Positions 15,696 to 24,936 of a DNA stretch of 32,796 nt are shown here, piece by piece; the first letter of the stretch is position 1, and each line of letters begins with the position of its first letter. The position numbers and the translations under genes were made by a program. The stretch lies in the NCBI GenBank assembly GCA_938038205.1, contig CALHSA010000024.1, positions 1-32,796 of the forward strand, written 5' to 3'. Origin of the DNA: an uncultured bacterium. Lineage in GTDB: Bacteria; Bdellovibrionota_C; UBA2361; JANWWW01. The notes below the pieces were generated by a model. That model did no database searches. It was given only the letters and a program-made list of their open reading frames with translations, and was not told the origin of the DNA.

Positions 15696-17046
15696 AGTTC
15701 TACTCTTACCATTCTCCTCTCAAGCAGAAAAAGCAGTACTGGCCGGGATAATCCTTGAACCTAATTTTGTTGATTATGCAGTGGAAACCCTAACTTTAGA
15801 TGATTTCTACTCTCCAATTAACAGAAGTATATTCTCTGCAGTTTTAGAACTAGTAAAAAAAAGGCAGCCTGTTGATCAAGTTACCATCCTTGAAGCAGTA
15901 AAAAAAATTAATCCTGACCCAGAGATTGATTATGAGGAGGTTTTAAAAGATATCATCATCAATTTACCGCCGGTAGCTTATCCTTTAGCACATATAAAAA
16001 TTCTAAAGGATATGAGTTTGAAACGTAAGATAATTCAACTTTCCTCTGAAATATCTAACAAGGCACTCCAGCCAGAGGTTGAGGTTGAAAAACTTTTTGA
16101 AGAATGTGATCAAAAATGGTCAAGTTTGATGAATCAGAAAGACTATCACCCTTACGTTGATTTAAGTAAAACACTGGCTAGCACAATTGAGTTAATAGGA
16201 AGGAGTATAAATAATGACAGAACAGGAGGTAACCTTCTTTGGATCCCTACTAAATATAAGGGACTTAATAAACTAATTGGTGGTCTAGCAGCCGGTGATT
16301 TAATAATCATTGCTGCCCGGCCTGGCATGGGCAAAACCGCTTTTGCACTTAACTTAGCTTCTGATCTGTGCTTTAAAGAAAATATTCCGGTAGGATTTTT
16401 CAGTCTAGAAATGTCAAAAGAACAGGTTGGAATGAGAATTTTATCATTAAACACAGGTATTGATGCAAATAAGATAAAAACTGGATCAATAACTGAAGAG
16501 GATTTTGAAGATCTAGCAGAGGAGGCAGAGAGACTGGCTTCAAAACCTTTCTTTATAGACGATACTGCAAGCATAACTTTAACTGACCTTAGGGTTAAAG
16601 CTCGAAGACTAGTTAGAGAACAGAAGGTTAAAGTAATTTTTGTCGACTATTTGCAACTAATCAGAAACATACACAGTCATATCCACACTAGGGAGCAAGA
16701 GATAGCTGAGATTTCTCGAAGTCTGAAAGCACTGGCTAAAGACCTTAATATACCTATTGTTGCACTAAGTCAATTAAACAGGGCAGTTGAGAGTAGAGAG
16801 AATAAGAGACCCGTACTATCAGATCTGCGGGAATCGGGCGCAATCGAACAGGACGCTGACATAATAATCTTTTTATTCCGTGAGGATTTTTACAGTTCGT
16901 TTAATGAAGAAATTCAAAGTGTAGCTGAGGTTATCGTAGCTAAACATCGAAATGGACCAACTGGAACGGTTAAACTAGCGTTTATGAGAGAAATCATGGC
17001 TTTTGAGAATCTCGCAGAGTATGAGTTAAATCCTTTGCAAGCTTAA
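15664..17046 (+). CDS. dnaB: Replicative DNA helicase DnaB
   Basis: About 460 residues. DnaB is the hexameric fork helicase. The N-terminal helical domain begins SSQAEKAVLAGIILEP. The RecA-like domain has Walker A ARPGMGKTAFALN, Walker B VKVIFVDYLQLI and the late SQLNRAVESRENKRP and SDLRESGAIEQDADI signatures. No intein is present. Two in-frame ATGs, 15646 and 15664, both lie inside the NYN-like gene; I chose the second because it gives the smaller overlap. A run of nine A residues (15669-15677) follows the start. Confidence 0.96.
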   Translation: MRKKNRDSQNEVLLLPFSSQAEKAVLAGIILEPNFVDYAVETLTLDDFYSPINRSIFSAVLELVKKRQPVDQVTILEAVKKINPDPEIDYEEVLKDIIINLPPVAYPLAHIKILKDMSLKRKIIQLSSEISNKALQPEVEVEKLFEECDQKWSSLMNQKDYHPYVDLSKTLASTIELIGRSINNDRTGGNLLWIPTKYKGLNKLIGGLAAGDLIIIAARPGMGKTAFALNLASDLCFKENIPVGFFSLEMSKEQVGMRILSLNTGIDANKIKTGSITEEDFEDLAEEAERLASKPFFIDDTASITLTDLRVKARRLVREQKVKVIFVDYLQLIRNIHSHIHTREQEIAEISRSLKALAKDLNIPIVALSQLNRAVESRENKRPVLSDLRESGAIEQDADIIIFLFREDFYSSFNEEIQSVAEVIVAKHRNGPTGTVKLAFMREIMAFENLAEYELNPLQA

Positions 17047-17053
17047 TTAGAGT

Positions 17054-17353
17054 ATGGCAGACAACTTGGAATATTTAGTTAAAAGCCTGCTAGACTCTGA
17101 TGATTACCTCTCACAGATTAAGCTATCCAACGAAATATCAAAGATTGATGCAAACGTTGCCCTTATTAGCCTTGGTTTTTTATTTTCAAAACTTGGTTGT
17201 AATGAGCTTGCAGCATTAGTGCTTAAGCTTCTACCTACTGAATTGGTAAAAAACAATGAAGCTTTAAAAAAAGCATTAGATGAACTTGGAGTTGATACGA
17301 GTTGTAGTATTAGTGATAATACTCCGGACAAGGGTTTTACTTTTGAGGTGTGA
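17054..17353 (+). CDS. Unknown small soluble protein between dnaB and accB
   Basis: 99 residues; not recognised. It looks helical, with two short amphipathic repeats (SLGFLFSKLGCNELAALVLKLLP-like region around 38-60), which loosely recalls a single tetratricopeptide-like pair. There is no signal or membrane segment. It starts 7 bases after dnaB and its stop overlaps the accB start, so it is certainly part of the operon, but its role is unknown. Confidence 0.6.
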   Translation: MADNLEYLVKSLLDSDDYLSQIKLSNEISKIDANVALISLGFLFSKLGCNELAALVLKLLPTELVKNNEALKKALDELGVDTSCSISDNTPDKGFTFEV

Positions 17354-17853
17354 TGGAGCAAAAGAAGAAACACACAGGTCAGGAGGCAATCTCGCTTGAA
17401 GAGATAAAAGAATTGGTTAGATTGATATCAGGCACCGATGTCAGTGGTATTCGTCTCAGCAGAGGATCTTGCTCACTTGAGATAACCAGAGATACAGCAA
17501 GTAAATTCGTAAAACCTAGGATACCGGAGGATCGGTTTGAGATTAATCTTGATAAGCCAACCTCCATTTCGGCTGAAAATGAAACTAGCAATAAAACAGT
17601 AGAAGACAAAGATATCGTTATTGTAGAGAGTCCAATGGTCGGGATTTTTTACAGAAGGCCAAGCCCTGATGAGAATCCATTTGTTGAGGTTGGGAGTAGT
17701 GTTAAAGCTGGGGACACTCTTGCGATTATTGAAGCAATGAAGGTGATGAACCAAATAAAATCTCCTTCAGATGGAGTAATTGAGGAGATTTACGTTGAAA
17801 ATGGAAATATGGTCGAGTTTGGGGAAGCACTGTTCAAAATTAGAAAAGCATAA
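17353..17853 (+). CDS. accB: Acetyl-CoA carboxylase biotin carboxyl carrier protein
   Basis: 166 residues. AccB carries the biotin that shuttles CO2 from AccC to the carboxyltransferase in the first step of fatty acid synthesis. An N-terminal helix (EEIKELVRLISGTDVSGI) and a variable linker precede the lipoyl-type domain. The biotin-accepting Lys is in IIEAMKVMNQIKSP. The family insertion (thumb) region FYRRPSPDENPFVEVG is intact. Start choices are ATG 17353 or GTG 17350, both overlapping the preceding stop. Confidence 0.96.
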   Translation: MEQKKKHTGQEAISLEEIKELVRLISGTDVSGIRLSRGSCSLEITRDTASKFVKPRIPEDRFEINLDKPTSISAENETSNKTVEDKDIVIVESPMVGIFYRRPSPDENPFVEVGSSVKAGDTLAIIEAMKVMNQIKSPSDGVIEEIYVENGNMVEFGEALFKIRKA

Positions 17854-19205
17854 TGACACCCCCTTTTAAAAAACTTTTAATAGCTAATAGAGGAGAAATT
17901 GCGGTTAGAATTATAAGGACAGCTAGAGAACTTGGAATAAAAACCGTAGCTGTTTACTCAAAGGCAGATGAAGAAGCTTTACATGTAAAATTGGCGGATG
18001 AGAGTGTTTGTATAGGTCCAGCTTTTCCAAAAGATAGTTATTTGAATGCAATGGCAATAATGAGTGCAGCTACCTTAACAGGATGTGATGCATTACATCC
18101 TGGCTACGGATTCCTCTCGGAGAAAACAATTCTTCCAGAATTATGTGAGAAATTAGGTATTACGTTCATTGGCCCAAACGCTAATGTTATAAAATCTCTG
18201 GGGGATAAAGATGAGGCTAAACTTATTGCAAAAAAAGCAAAGATCCCGGTTGTCCCGGGTAGTGAAAAGGCAGTTGAATCTTATCAGGAAGGATTAGAGA
18301 TCGCAAACTATATTGGTTTCCCTGTGCTGATAAAAGCTTGTGCAGGTGGTGGAGGAAGAGGGATGAGAGTAGTCTATGATAAAGGTGGATTCAAGGAAGA
18401 ATTTTTTAATGCTCAGCAAGAAGCTTTAAGCTCATTTGGGGATGGTAGCCTGCTTGTTGAGAAGTATATACCAAATGCAAAACATATTGAAGTTCAGATT
18501 TTAGGTGCTGCTGATGGATCGTGCATTCACTTTGCATTAAGAGAGTGCTCGGTTCAGAGAAGATTTCAAAAGCTGATAGAAGAGGCTTTACCTTATACTC
18601 TTTCGAAAACTTTAATTGATCGTATTTCATCAGATGCCGTTAAGCTAGCAAAAAAAATAGGTTATGATTCCTTAGGAACTGTTGAATTCTTGTATGATTG
18701 TGATACTGAAAAGCATTACTTCTTGGAAGTTAACACTCGGATTCAGGTTGAGCATCCGGTGACTGAGGAAATTTGCAGGTTAGATTTAGTTAAAATCCAA
18801 ATTCTTACGGCTGCTGAGAAAACTCTACCTCTAAAACAAAACGATATTAAGTTCAGAGGACATGCAATTGAAGCTCGAGTAACTGCTGAGGATCCAATTA
18901 ATCACCTTCCGCAAAGCGGTCGAGTGCAGTTTTATCATCAACCGTCTGGTTTTGGAGTAAGGGTTGACTCCTTTCTTTATTCAGGTTGTTCTGTCCCTCC
19001 ATATTATGATTCGATGATTGCGAAAATAATTTGTTGGGCAGAGAGTAGACATGATTGCATCCAAAAATTGCTATCTTCGCTCTCTGAGCTGGTGGTCGTA
19101 GGAATAGTAACAAACCAAGAGTTTCTTAAAAGCATAATATTATCTAGCGAGTTTCAAAGTGGTAACTATACCACCAAACTCATTGAATCAATGACTCACC
19201 AATGA
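17853..19205 (+). CDS. accC: Acetyl-CoA carboxylase biotin carboxylase subunit
   Basis: 450 residues, the usual length. It carboxylates biotin on AccB with ATP and bicarbonate. Seen are the N-terminal KLLIANRGEIAVRIIRTARE, the ATP-grasp Gly-rich loop AGGGGRGMRVV, CSVQRRFQKLIEEA and EVNTRIQVEHPVTEEIC with the catalytic Glu and Arg. Its ATG overlaps the accB stop by one base (TAATG), the standard accBC arrangement, ensuring near-equal production. Confidence 0.97.
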   Translation: MTPPFKKLLIANRGEIAVRIIRTARELGIKTVAVYSKADEEALHVKLADESVCIGPAFPKDSYLNAMAIMSAATLTGCDALHPGYGFLSEKTILPELCEKLGITFIGPNANVIKSLGDKDEAKLIAKKAKIPVVPGSEKAVESYQEGLEIANYIGFPVLIKACAGGGGRGMRVVYDKGGFKEEFFNAQQEALSSFGDGSLLVEKYIPNAKHIEVQILGAADGSCIHFALRECSVQRRFQKLIEEALPYTLSKTLIDRISSDAVKLAKKIGYDSLGTVEFLYDCDTEKHYFLEVNTRIQVEHPVTEEICRLDLVKIQILTAAEKTLPLKQNDIKFRGHAIEARVTAEDPINHLPQSGRVQFYHQPSGFGVRVDSFLYSGCSVPPYYDSMIAKIICWAESRHDCIQKLLSSLSELVVVGIVTNQEFLKSIILSSEFQSGNYTTKLIESMTHQ

Positions 19206-19723
19206 AATGTTTACTTATTTTCGCAACACTTATTCTAGCAGAGGTTGTAAAACTTGATAGTCGATATGAAATTAAACATATAGATCCTTTGTTTATAGCT
19301 CACACTAATGGAATAAAAGTTACAAAAACCTCTGATGGAATAGTTGTTGAACCGTCGCAAACAGAACCCGAGTTATTAGCGCGTTTACTCATCGTTGATA
19401 GAACTGGGAATAGGGATTTTACTTTTATTATTCCAAATTCTCCCAAATTATTCGTTGAAAGGAAGCTAGTTTCATTCGGTGTTTTCTCTAAAAGAGTTCC
19501 CTCAAAAGAGATCTCAATAGTAGCATCAACAACTCCAGTAATTAAAACCTCATCAGATCGAATCAATTTTAAATTAACCCCTTCAAAAAATAAGTACTTG
19601 CTTACACTATCTCCTAATATCTCAAAATTGAATGCTGGTGAAATTCTTAGAGAGTGGGTTAGTATAGAGGCTCAAGGTAAAAGGAAGAAGGTGGATGTTA
19701 CTGGCATTTTTACTGCTAAGTAA
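19202..19723 (+). CDS. Secreted protein of unknown function
   Basis: 173 residues; not recognised. The N-terminus MKCLLIFATLILAEVVKLD is a short signal peptide or anchor. The rest has beta-type alternation and several short paired segments, consistent with immunoglobulin-like beta-sandwich domains in the periplasm or on the surface. It overlaps accC by 4 bases and the J-domain protein by 29 bases, so the three are coupled. Confidence 0.6.
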   Translation: MKCLLIFATLILAEVVKLDSRYEIKHIDPLFIAHTNGIKVTKTSDGIVVEPSQTEPELLARLLIVDRTGNRDFTFIIPNSPKLFVERKLVSFGVFSKRVPSKEISIVASTTPVIKTSSDRINFKLTPSKNKYLLTLSPNISKLNAGEILREWVSIEAQGKRKKVDVTGIFTAK

Positions 19724-21176
19724 CTTTTGTATTTTTACCTTTGGGCAGGAATCAGTATCAATTGAAGGCGTACCTTTTAATGTAAAAAAACTAGCAAAAA
19801 AAGATGACTCAATTGTTATTTACTTTGAAAACCAAGCTTTTTTAACTGATGAAAGCAATCTACCTGAGGTTATTCTTGATTACTACTATTCAAGTGATAA
19901 AGATTTAAACTTTAATCAGACCTTAGCATTAGTGAAAGCTCTTTTAAACTCTAATAAGAAGAGCTTATTAACGTATCCTTTAAAAAGGATTTGCAGCTTA
20001 ACCGCTGAAGAAAGATATCAATTTACTGAAAAAATTTTTAAACTTCAAAACTCTTTAGAGCTAGAAAAGTATATTCCAAGTGTGGATCCTGACCCAGAGT
20101 GTGTACTAGCTTATTCTATCATCCACAAAAAACAACTAGATTTCACTTTGACTGATGAGAGATTTTTTCTCCTAAAACTTAACAAACTCCTTGGCTCTAT
20201 TTTAAATTTGACTGATATAAATTACCTAATTAACGCTGTAGTAGTAATCGATAAGGTATTAGATAAGTTTGCAACCGAGAATCCGTTAAAATATGAAAAT
20301 ATACTCAAAACAAGAATTTTGTACCTTTTGATAACAAGATCTGCTTTAGAGGGTGTTCCTGAGTGGTTAAATAAAGATACTGTAGTTGATGATAATTTTA
20401 AAAACTTACTTCAGAAAATAAACCAGGTAGGTCTATTAAATTGCAATAATCTTGTGCTGATTCATCTAAACCTAGATTTAATCAAAGACTTCTATGATGA
20501 GTGTGTTAAAAAAATTTTTTTGAATCTTGATGTGACTACTTACACCCCAAGTTTAAGCCTATTCTGTGAGAAATTTCCAAACGACTGTTTTAATAACTTA
20601 GAAAAGTTAATTTCAAAGGATACCTTTACCCTAAATACTCAAAGCTTAGAATTACTTTTAAAGCTAACAAAATTATCCAATCCTGACAAATACGAATATA
20701 TTGGAAAGAAAATCCTGTATAAACTTTATCAACAAAGAAACAAAACCTTAATAAAGTACCTTGAGCTTAAACACAGACTTTCCCTTGGCATCTTTGAAAA
20801 ACTAAAGTTTTTCCTTATCCAAAATGCATTATATGCATTACTTATCTCTGTGGGTATTACGTTTATAGCAGTTTTTACAATTAAGCTTTTTAAAGAATGG
20901 AAACTAGAGAAGAGGAAAGAAGATACACAAAAACCCGGAACTTTTGTTAAGGTTCAAAAAAGATTAAAGACTGAATCGCCAGAGTACAAAGAATACTTAG
21001 AACTGCTTGAATTTTTCTCTGTAAAAGGGGAGATTAATATGGATAACCTAAAGAAAGCATATTTTGAGCTATCCAAAATTTACCACCCTGACAGGTATCA
21101 GGGAGATAAAAGCAAATTTATTGAAATAAAAAACAAGTATGAAAGACTTAAAGAGCTGTTTGCAAAGTTTAACTAA
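19695..21176 (+). CDS. Membrane-anchored protein with C-terminal J-domain
   Basis: 493 residues. The N-terminus MLLAFLLLSNFCIFTFGQES is a cleavable signal peptide, so residues about 20-375 should be periplasmic. This part is helical, with several Cys (for example at the C/P and DCF sites), and not recognised. A single membrane segment follows (about 376-398, YALLISVGITFIAVF). The last 60 residues, then cytoplasmic, form a J-domain core with the HPD motif at 464-466 (IYHPDRYQG) and the helix KSKFIEIKNKYERLKELF. J-domains recruit and stimulate DnaK. The architecture suggests tethering DnaK to an envelope machine. No dnaK or grpE is in the window. Confidence 0.8.
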   Translation: MLLAFLLLSNFCIFTFGQESVSIEGVPFNVKKLAKKDDSIVIYFENQAFLTDESNLPEVILDYYYSSDKDLNFNQTLALVKALLNSNKKSLLTYPLKRICSLTAEERYQFTEKIFKLQNSLELEKYIPSVDPDPECVLAYSIIHKKQLDFTLTDERFFLLKLNKLLGSILNLTDINYLINAVVVIDKVLDKFATENPLKYENILKTRILYLLITRSALEGVPEWLNKDTVVDDNFKNLLQKINQVGLLNCNNLVLIHLNLDLIKDFYDECVKKIFLNLDVTTYTPSLSLFCEKFPNDCFNNLEKLISKDTFTLNTQSLELLLKLTKLSNPDKYEYIGKKILYKLYQQRNKTLIKYLELKHRLSLGIFEKLKFFLIQNALYALLISVGITFIAVFTIKLFKEWKLEKRKEDTQKPGTFVKVQKRLKTESPEYKEYLELLEFFSVKGEINMDNLKKAYFELSKIYHPDRYQGDKSKFIEIKNKYERLKELFAKFN

Positions 21177-21199
21177 AAAAAGCACTTACCATTCAACAA

Positions 21200-22081
21200 T
21201 TAGCTATCAGCACCCTTAGTTGATCTAAATATAAAATAAACAATCCCCCCCAGAATAGAAACTATAATAAGTTTAAAACGTAGGTTAAGTGCCAATAATA
21301 AAGCTTGTTCGTAAGTCAGTCCTACAAACTGAAATAGAAAAACGTAAAATCCCTCTTGAATACCTAAACCTTGAGGAGATATCGGAAGAGACGATACCAA
21401 CAAAACCAAAGGTAATAATGCAGCTAAATCCAGAATATGCATTATTCTTAAATCTAGAACCCATGCTCCTAAAATAACATTCAATATCGTAAGCAAATAA
21501 AATAAAGCTGATAATGTTAAAACTTTCAAAGTACTCTTAGAAAAATTTAAAAAAATAAGTATGAGGTCCTTGTATTTGTTCAAAAAATAAAAATTTGCAG
21601 CTACGAATGGAAAAACGACCCCTAAAGAAAATAGTAATGCGCTTACCGTTGAAACAACGACCGGAATCCTACTACTTAAAAAACTTAGGATAGTGGATAT
21701 AAAGAACATTACCAAAAAGCCTGTATATCTATCTTGAATTACCGAAAAAATACTAACTTTGTATCCACCTAATTTTTTTGATAATTCAACCCTTGCTACG
21801 TCAGCCCCAAAAATACCTAATGGTAACAGCATGTTAATTGAGTAAGAAAACCAATAATAGAGAAAAAGATCTTTTAAAGAGGACTGATGCCCAGCAGATT
21901 TTAAAATGATTTTCCATTTGTAAGCGGATACCAAAATTAAAGGTATCGAAAAAATTAGGAAAAAAGTAAACCTAAACCAACTAAAGTTTTTAAACTCCTC
22001 CTGAAATTCAGGAAAATTAACGAAATTGAAAAGAAGAATAAGCAGTAAAATACCAAAAACTAGCTGAATAAATTTATTCAC
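21200..22081 (-). CDS. Flippase-like integral membrane protein (LPG synthase TM family)
   Basis: 293 residues with about seven to eight membrane segments. It resembles the lysylphosphatidylglycerol-synthase transmembrane/AglD-like family, which often accompanies glycosyltransferases. Matching motifs are LLPLGIFGADVARVELSKK, VIQDRYTGF and SSLPISPQGLGIQEGFY. Family members are thought to flip or handle lipid-linked sugars, but function is rarely shown. It is the last gene of the glycan operon and overlaps the GT-C gene by 8 bases. Confidence 0.82.
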   Translation of the reverse strand: MNKFIQLVFGILLLILLFNFVNFPEFQEEFKNFSWFRFTFFLIFSIPLILVSAYKWKIILKSAGHQSSLKDLFLYYWFSYSINMLLPLGIFGADVARVELSKKLGGYKVSIFSVIQDRYTGFLVMFFISTILSFLSSRIPVVVSTVSALLFSLGVVFPFVAANFYFLNKYKDLILIFLNFSKSTLKVLTLSALFYLLTILNVILGAWVLDLRIMHILDLAALLPLVLLVSSLPISPQGLGIQEGFYVFLFQFVGLTYEQALLLALNLRFKLIIVSILGGIVYFIFRSTKGADS

Positions 22082-23876
22082 AAGCTACCAATTTAAACTC
22101 GGACAAAGAGAAATAATAATTCCTGTCTGGGTTCATTTTAATCTTGAAATCAATTTTACCCTTTAAGCATTCATCAAATAAATAAGCTAAGCATCGAGAT
22201 GATTTTAGAAAATTAAGCCACTCTTTTTTAACGTTAAACTCCTGATCACCTTGCTTTAAAATTATTGAATCTGGTACATCCTCTAAATCTCTGCTAGTAC
22301 ACAAGTAAATTCCTTTAATCCTTTGAGTTGAAAAAATAGTAAATGGGCTAAAATCTTTGTAGAAATCTCCAGTGTGCCAAACAGTGTCTAGAGAGTTATC
22401 AAAAAGATGCTCAATTTGAGTATTAGCACTATTATTCTGCAATTTAAAATTTATTAAAAAATTTAATGGCTTCGGAGAGAAAGAGTATAAATTAAGTTTA
22501 TCGCCTATCTTGTCAACCTCCATATTGAGATTTGATAGTTTAGCTAAGTCCTCGTAATATGAATGCGTATTTTGGTGATCTAAAACAGGTACTGTGGTTA
22601 AATCCGAGTGCTTAAAATACTCAATCCGTCTAGTGAAGGGCTCTCGAACTAAATCAACTTTTATTTTTTCACCTGATAGAAAAGCAAGAGCGTAAGCCAA
22701 CCAATACGGTGACCTTACACTTGTAACACCTCTTTCAATAAGCTGATTAGCAACAGACAAAAGATCTCTTGGTACCCTTCCGTTCTGAGAAATTAAAGTT
22801 GTACCCGTAGGAAGAATTTTGTAATCTGAGAATATTGTAGCTAATCTAAAATAGCTAAAAAGGATTATAAGTAAGATAACAAGGTACGTGTTTAAATTTC
22901 TTAAAATAAATGATGTTAAGATAATGATCGATGGATAGATAACCATCCCATACCTTGGTTCAAGAGATAACGAGCCAAACTTGGAGAACGAGAATAATAC
23001 TATAAAAATTAAAATATTTAGAGCATGTATTTTTAAAATTTCATGTTTAGTTGAATTGGAGGAAAAAGAAGAGTAAAGGCTCTGAAAAATTAAAATGACA
23101 GTAAAAATGATGCTGAACATAAAAAAGTTCGGATTCTCATTGTAAATACGCTTAAATCCGAGCAATATAGGAAAAAAATTACGAAACAGGTTATCAAGAT
23201 GATTTAAAAACTGCTCATACGTTGGCTTTATTAACTGAGCCGCAGTTCCTCCTGCTTGATTTATATTTGCTATAATTACCGGCAACATCCCAAGAATAAA
23301 TCCAAAACCAAACCCTACAACTCTACGGAAATACACAAGGATAAATGCCAGAGTAAAACTTGATATTTGAGGATTCATCCACCAACTTAACCCACATAAA
23401 AAGCCACTAATCACTTTTTTTGGATCAATGGGATTCAGCCAATGAAGAAGCATTACAGCAAAAATTAGGAAGGTAAAATTTCCACGAGCCTTTCCACTCC
23501 ACTCTAGAATGAAGTGACCCGGAATGAAAAATAACGCTAGAAATATTAAACCCGACTTATGCCCAAAGTCTCTTGTTACAGCCTTGTAACCTACTATTCC
23601 TCCTAGTAGAAAAAATATTAAAGGTGATAGTTTTAGTGTTTGAGCTGAAGGACCAAATATTTCAAAAAAAAAACTAGCCAAAAGAGCTTCAAGCGGACCA
23701 ATATAATGTTGTCCGTAGTAGAAAATAGGTATCTCCCTTCCTTGATTTATATGTAAGGCCATCAAACCCGTTATTGCCTCATCCGCGTCTATAAAAAAAT
23801 TTGCCTTGATTTGATAGAGAAACCATATGCTAGTAAAAAAAAGCAAAAATATAAAAACAGAATACCTATAAATCAT
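22074..23876 (-). CDS. GT-C membrane glycosyltransferase (GT39/ArnT-like)
   Basis: 600 residues with about ten hydrophobic segments in the first 350. The first periplasmic loop, FFIDADEAITGL, has the acidic motif near the N-terminus that marks GT-C enzymes using polyprenyl-phosphate sugars; YGQHYIGPLEALLASFFF follows, as in the PMT/ArnT group. Residues about 370-600 form a soluble domain. It would transfer a sugar on the periplasmic side. It overlaps its neighbours on both sides by 8 and 11 bases. Confidence 0.75.
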   Translation of the reverse strand: MIYRYSVFIFLLFFTSIWFLYQIKANFFIDADEAITGLMALHINQGREIPIFYYGQHYIGPLEALLASFFFEIFGPSAQTLKLSPLIFFLLGGIVGYKAVTRDFGHKSGLIFLALFFIPGHFILEWSGKARGNFTFLIFAVMLLHWLNPIDPKKVISGFLCGLSWWMNPQISSFTLAFILVYFRRVVGFGFGFILGMLPVIIANINQAGGTAAQLIKPTYEQFLNHLDNLFRNFFPILLGFKRIYNENPNFFMFSIIFTVILIFQSLYSSFSSNSTKHEILKIHALNILIFIVLFSFSKFGSLSLEPRYGMVIYPSIIILTSFILRNLNTYLVILLIILFSYFRLATIFSDYKILPTGTTLISQNGRVPRDLLSVANQLIERGVTSVRSPYWLAYALAFLSGEKIKVDLVREPFTRRIEYFKHSDLTTVPVLDHQNTHSYYEDLAKLSNLNMEVDKIGDKLNLYSFSPKPLNFLINFKLQNNSANTQIEHLFDNSLDTVWHTGDFYKDFSPFTIFSTQRIKGIYLCTSRDLEDVPDSIILKQGDQEFNVKKEWLNFLKSSRCLAYLFDECLKGKIDFKIKMNPDRNYYFSLSEFKLVACE

Positions 23877-24936
23877 ATCCTAACTCTCTTATTACCGATC
23901 GAAACTGTTCTAAAGCGTTTGGCCAAGTGAATTGTTTGGCTTTCATTTTTACCCTGTTTAATCTATCCATAAGATGATCACTTTTAAGTGATTTAATTTC
24001 ATCTATTCTTTGACTAAAATCTTCAACGTTCGGATGCGCATACCATTGCTCAGGGAGATCAGATACGTAGGGTTCAAGTTTACTAGCAATTATAGGTTTA
24101 CCAAGAGCCGAAACTTCATACACTGGATATCCAAACCCCTCATCAAGAGAGGGGAATAAACAAGCCTTGGATCTCAGAATAAATAGAACTAACTCTTCAT
24201 CTGAACAAGGCTTCAAGTGTAAAACGTTTGGTAAATTTTTCTCCCGATTGGTAGGAGCTGTAACTAGTACAAATTTATCATCAGGATAATGCTTGGCTAA
24301 AGAATATATTAAGTCAATATTTTTCCTGCCATCGGATCCTCCATAATAAAGAAAATAGTCACTTAAATCTGGAAATCTGGAGCAAAAAGGAGATTCTAGA
24401 ATACTTTCAGCCTGGAAAAAAATATCATCTAAACCTAGTCGAAAAAGCTTGATCTTTGCTGAATCTATGTTAAAAAATACCTCTAGATTTTTTTTTGTGC
24501 TTGGGCTACACGTTAAAATTCCCTTTGCTCTTTGAATTCCTGAAGATTCAATTAACCGAGCAATTTGATATCGATACTTATTTTCTAAGGCTCCATAAAG
24601 CTCAGGAAATTTAAAAGGAATTAGGTCCCAAACTATAAGTAAAAAATCCCCTCTAAAGAATAATGGAGAATCAGTTTGAGTTGGTATTAAAGCAACATCG
24701 TCAGACCCTAATTTTAAGGAGTTCCAAAAATATACTAAGTGATTTCGGACTAAATCCTGGCCTTTTGGCAACAGACTTAAAATATGATTAAAAGCGCCAG
24801 CATCAGAGAAATTAAAGTATCTAATTTTCAAGTTGAATTTTTCAGCATATCTAACAAAGTTTGACACGAATCTACCAATTCCTCTTTGAAGGTGTTTTTT
24901 AAAACCATTGAGAGCTGATATATCAAAAACGATCAT
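23866..24936 (-). CDS. GT4-family glycosyltransferase
   Basis: 356 residues, GT-B fold. The donor-binding region has FPSLDEGFGYPVYEVSALGK, the E-x7-E type motif of GT4 retaining transferases. The N-terminal RGIGRFVSNFVR corresponds to the acceptor-side glycine loop. A cytoplasmic or membrane-associated enzyme likely adding a mannose-like sugar; the substrate cannot be inferred. It overlaps both neighbours. Confidence 0.9.
   Translation of the reverse strand: MIVFDISALNGFKKHLQRGIGRFVSNFVRYAEKFNLKIRYFNFSDAGAFNHILSLLPKGQDLVRNHLVYFWNSLKLGSDDVALIPTQTDSPLFFRGDFLLIVWDLIPFKFPELYGALENKYRYQIARLIESSGIQRAKGILTCSPSTKKNLEVFFNIDSAKIKLFRLGLDDIFFQAESILESPFCSRFPDLSDYFLYYGGSDGRKNIDLIYSLAKHYPDDKFVLVTAPTNREKNLPNVLHLKPCSDEELVLFILRSKACLFPSLDEGFGYPVYEVSALGKPIIASKLEPYVSDLPEQWYAHPNVEDFSQRIDEIKSLKSDHLMDRLNRVKMKAKQFTWPNALEQFRSVIRELGYDL

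Noticed and set aside
17350-17352. GTG as accB start
   Set aside because: Possible, but ATG 17353 gives the same protein minus one residue and a normal TGATG overlap; no evidence separates them strongly.
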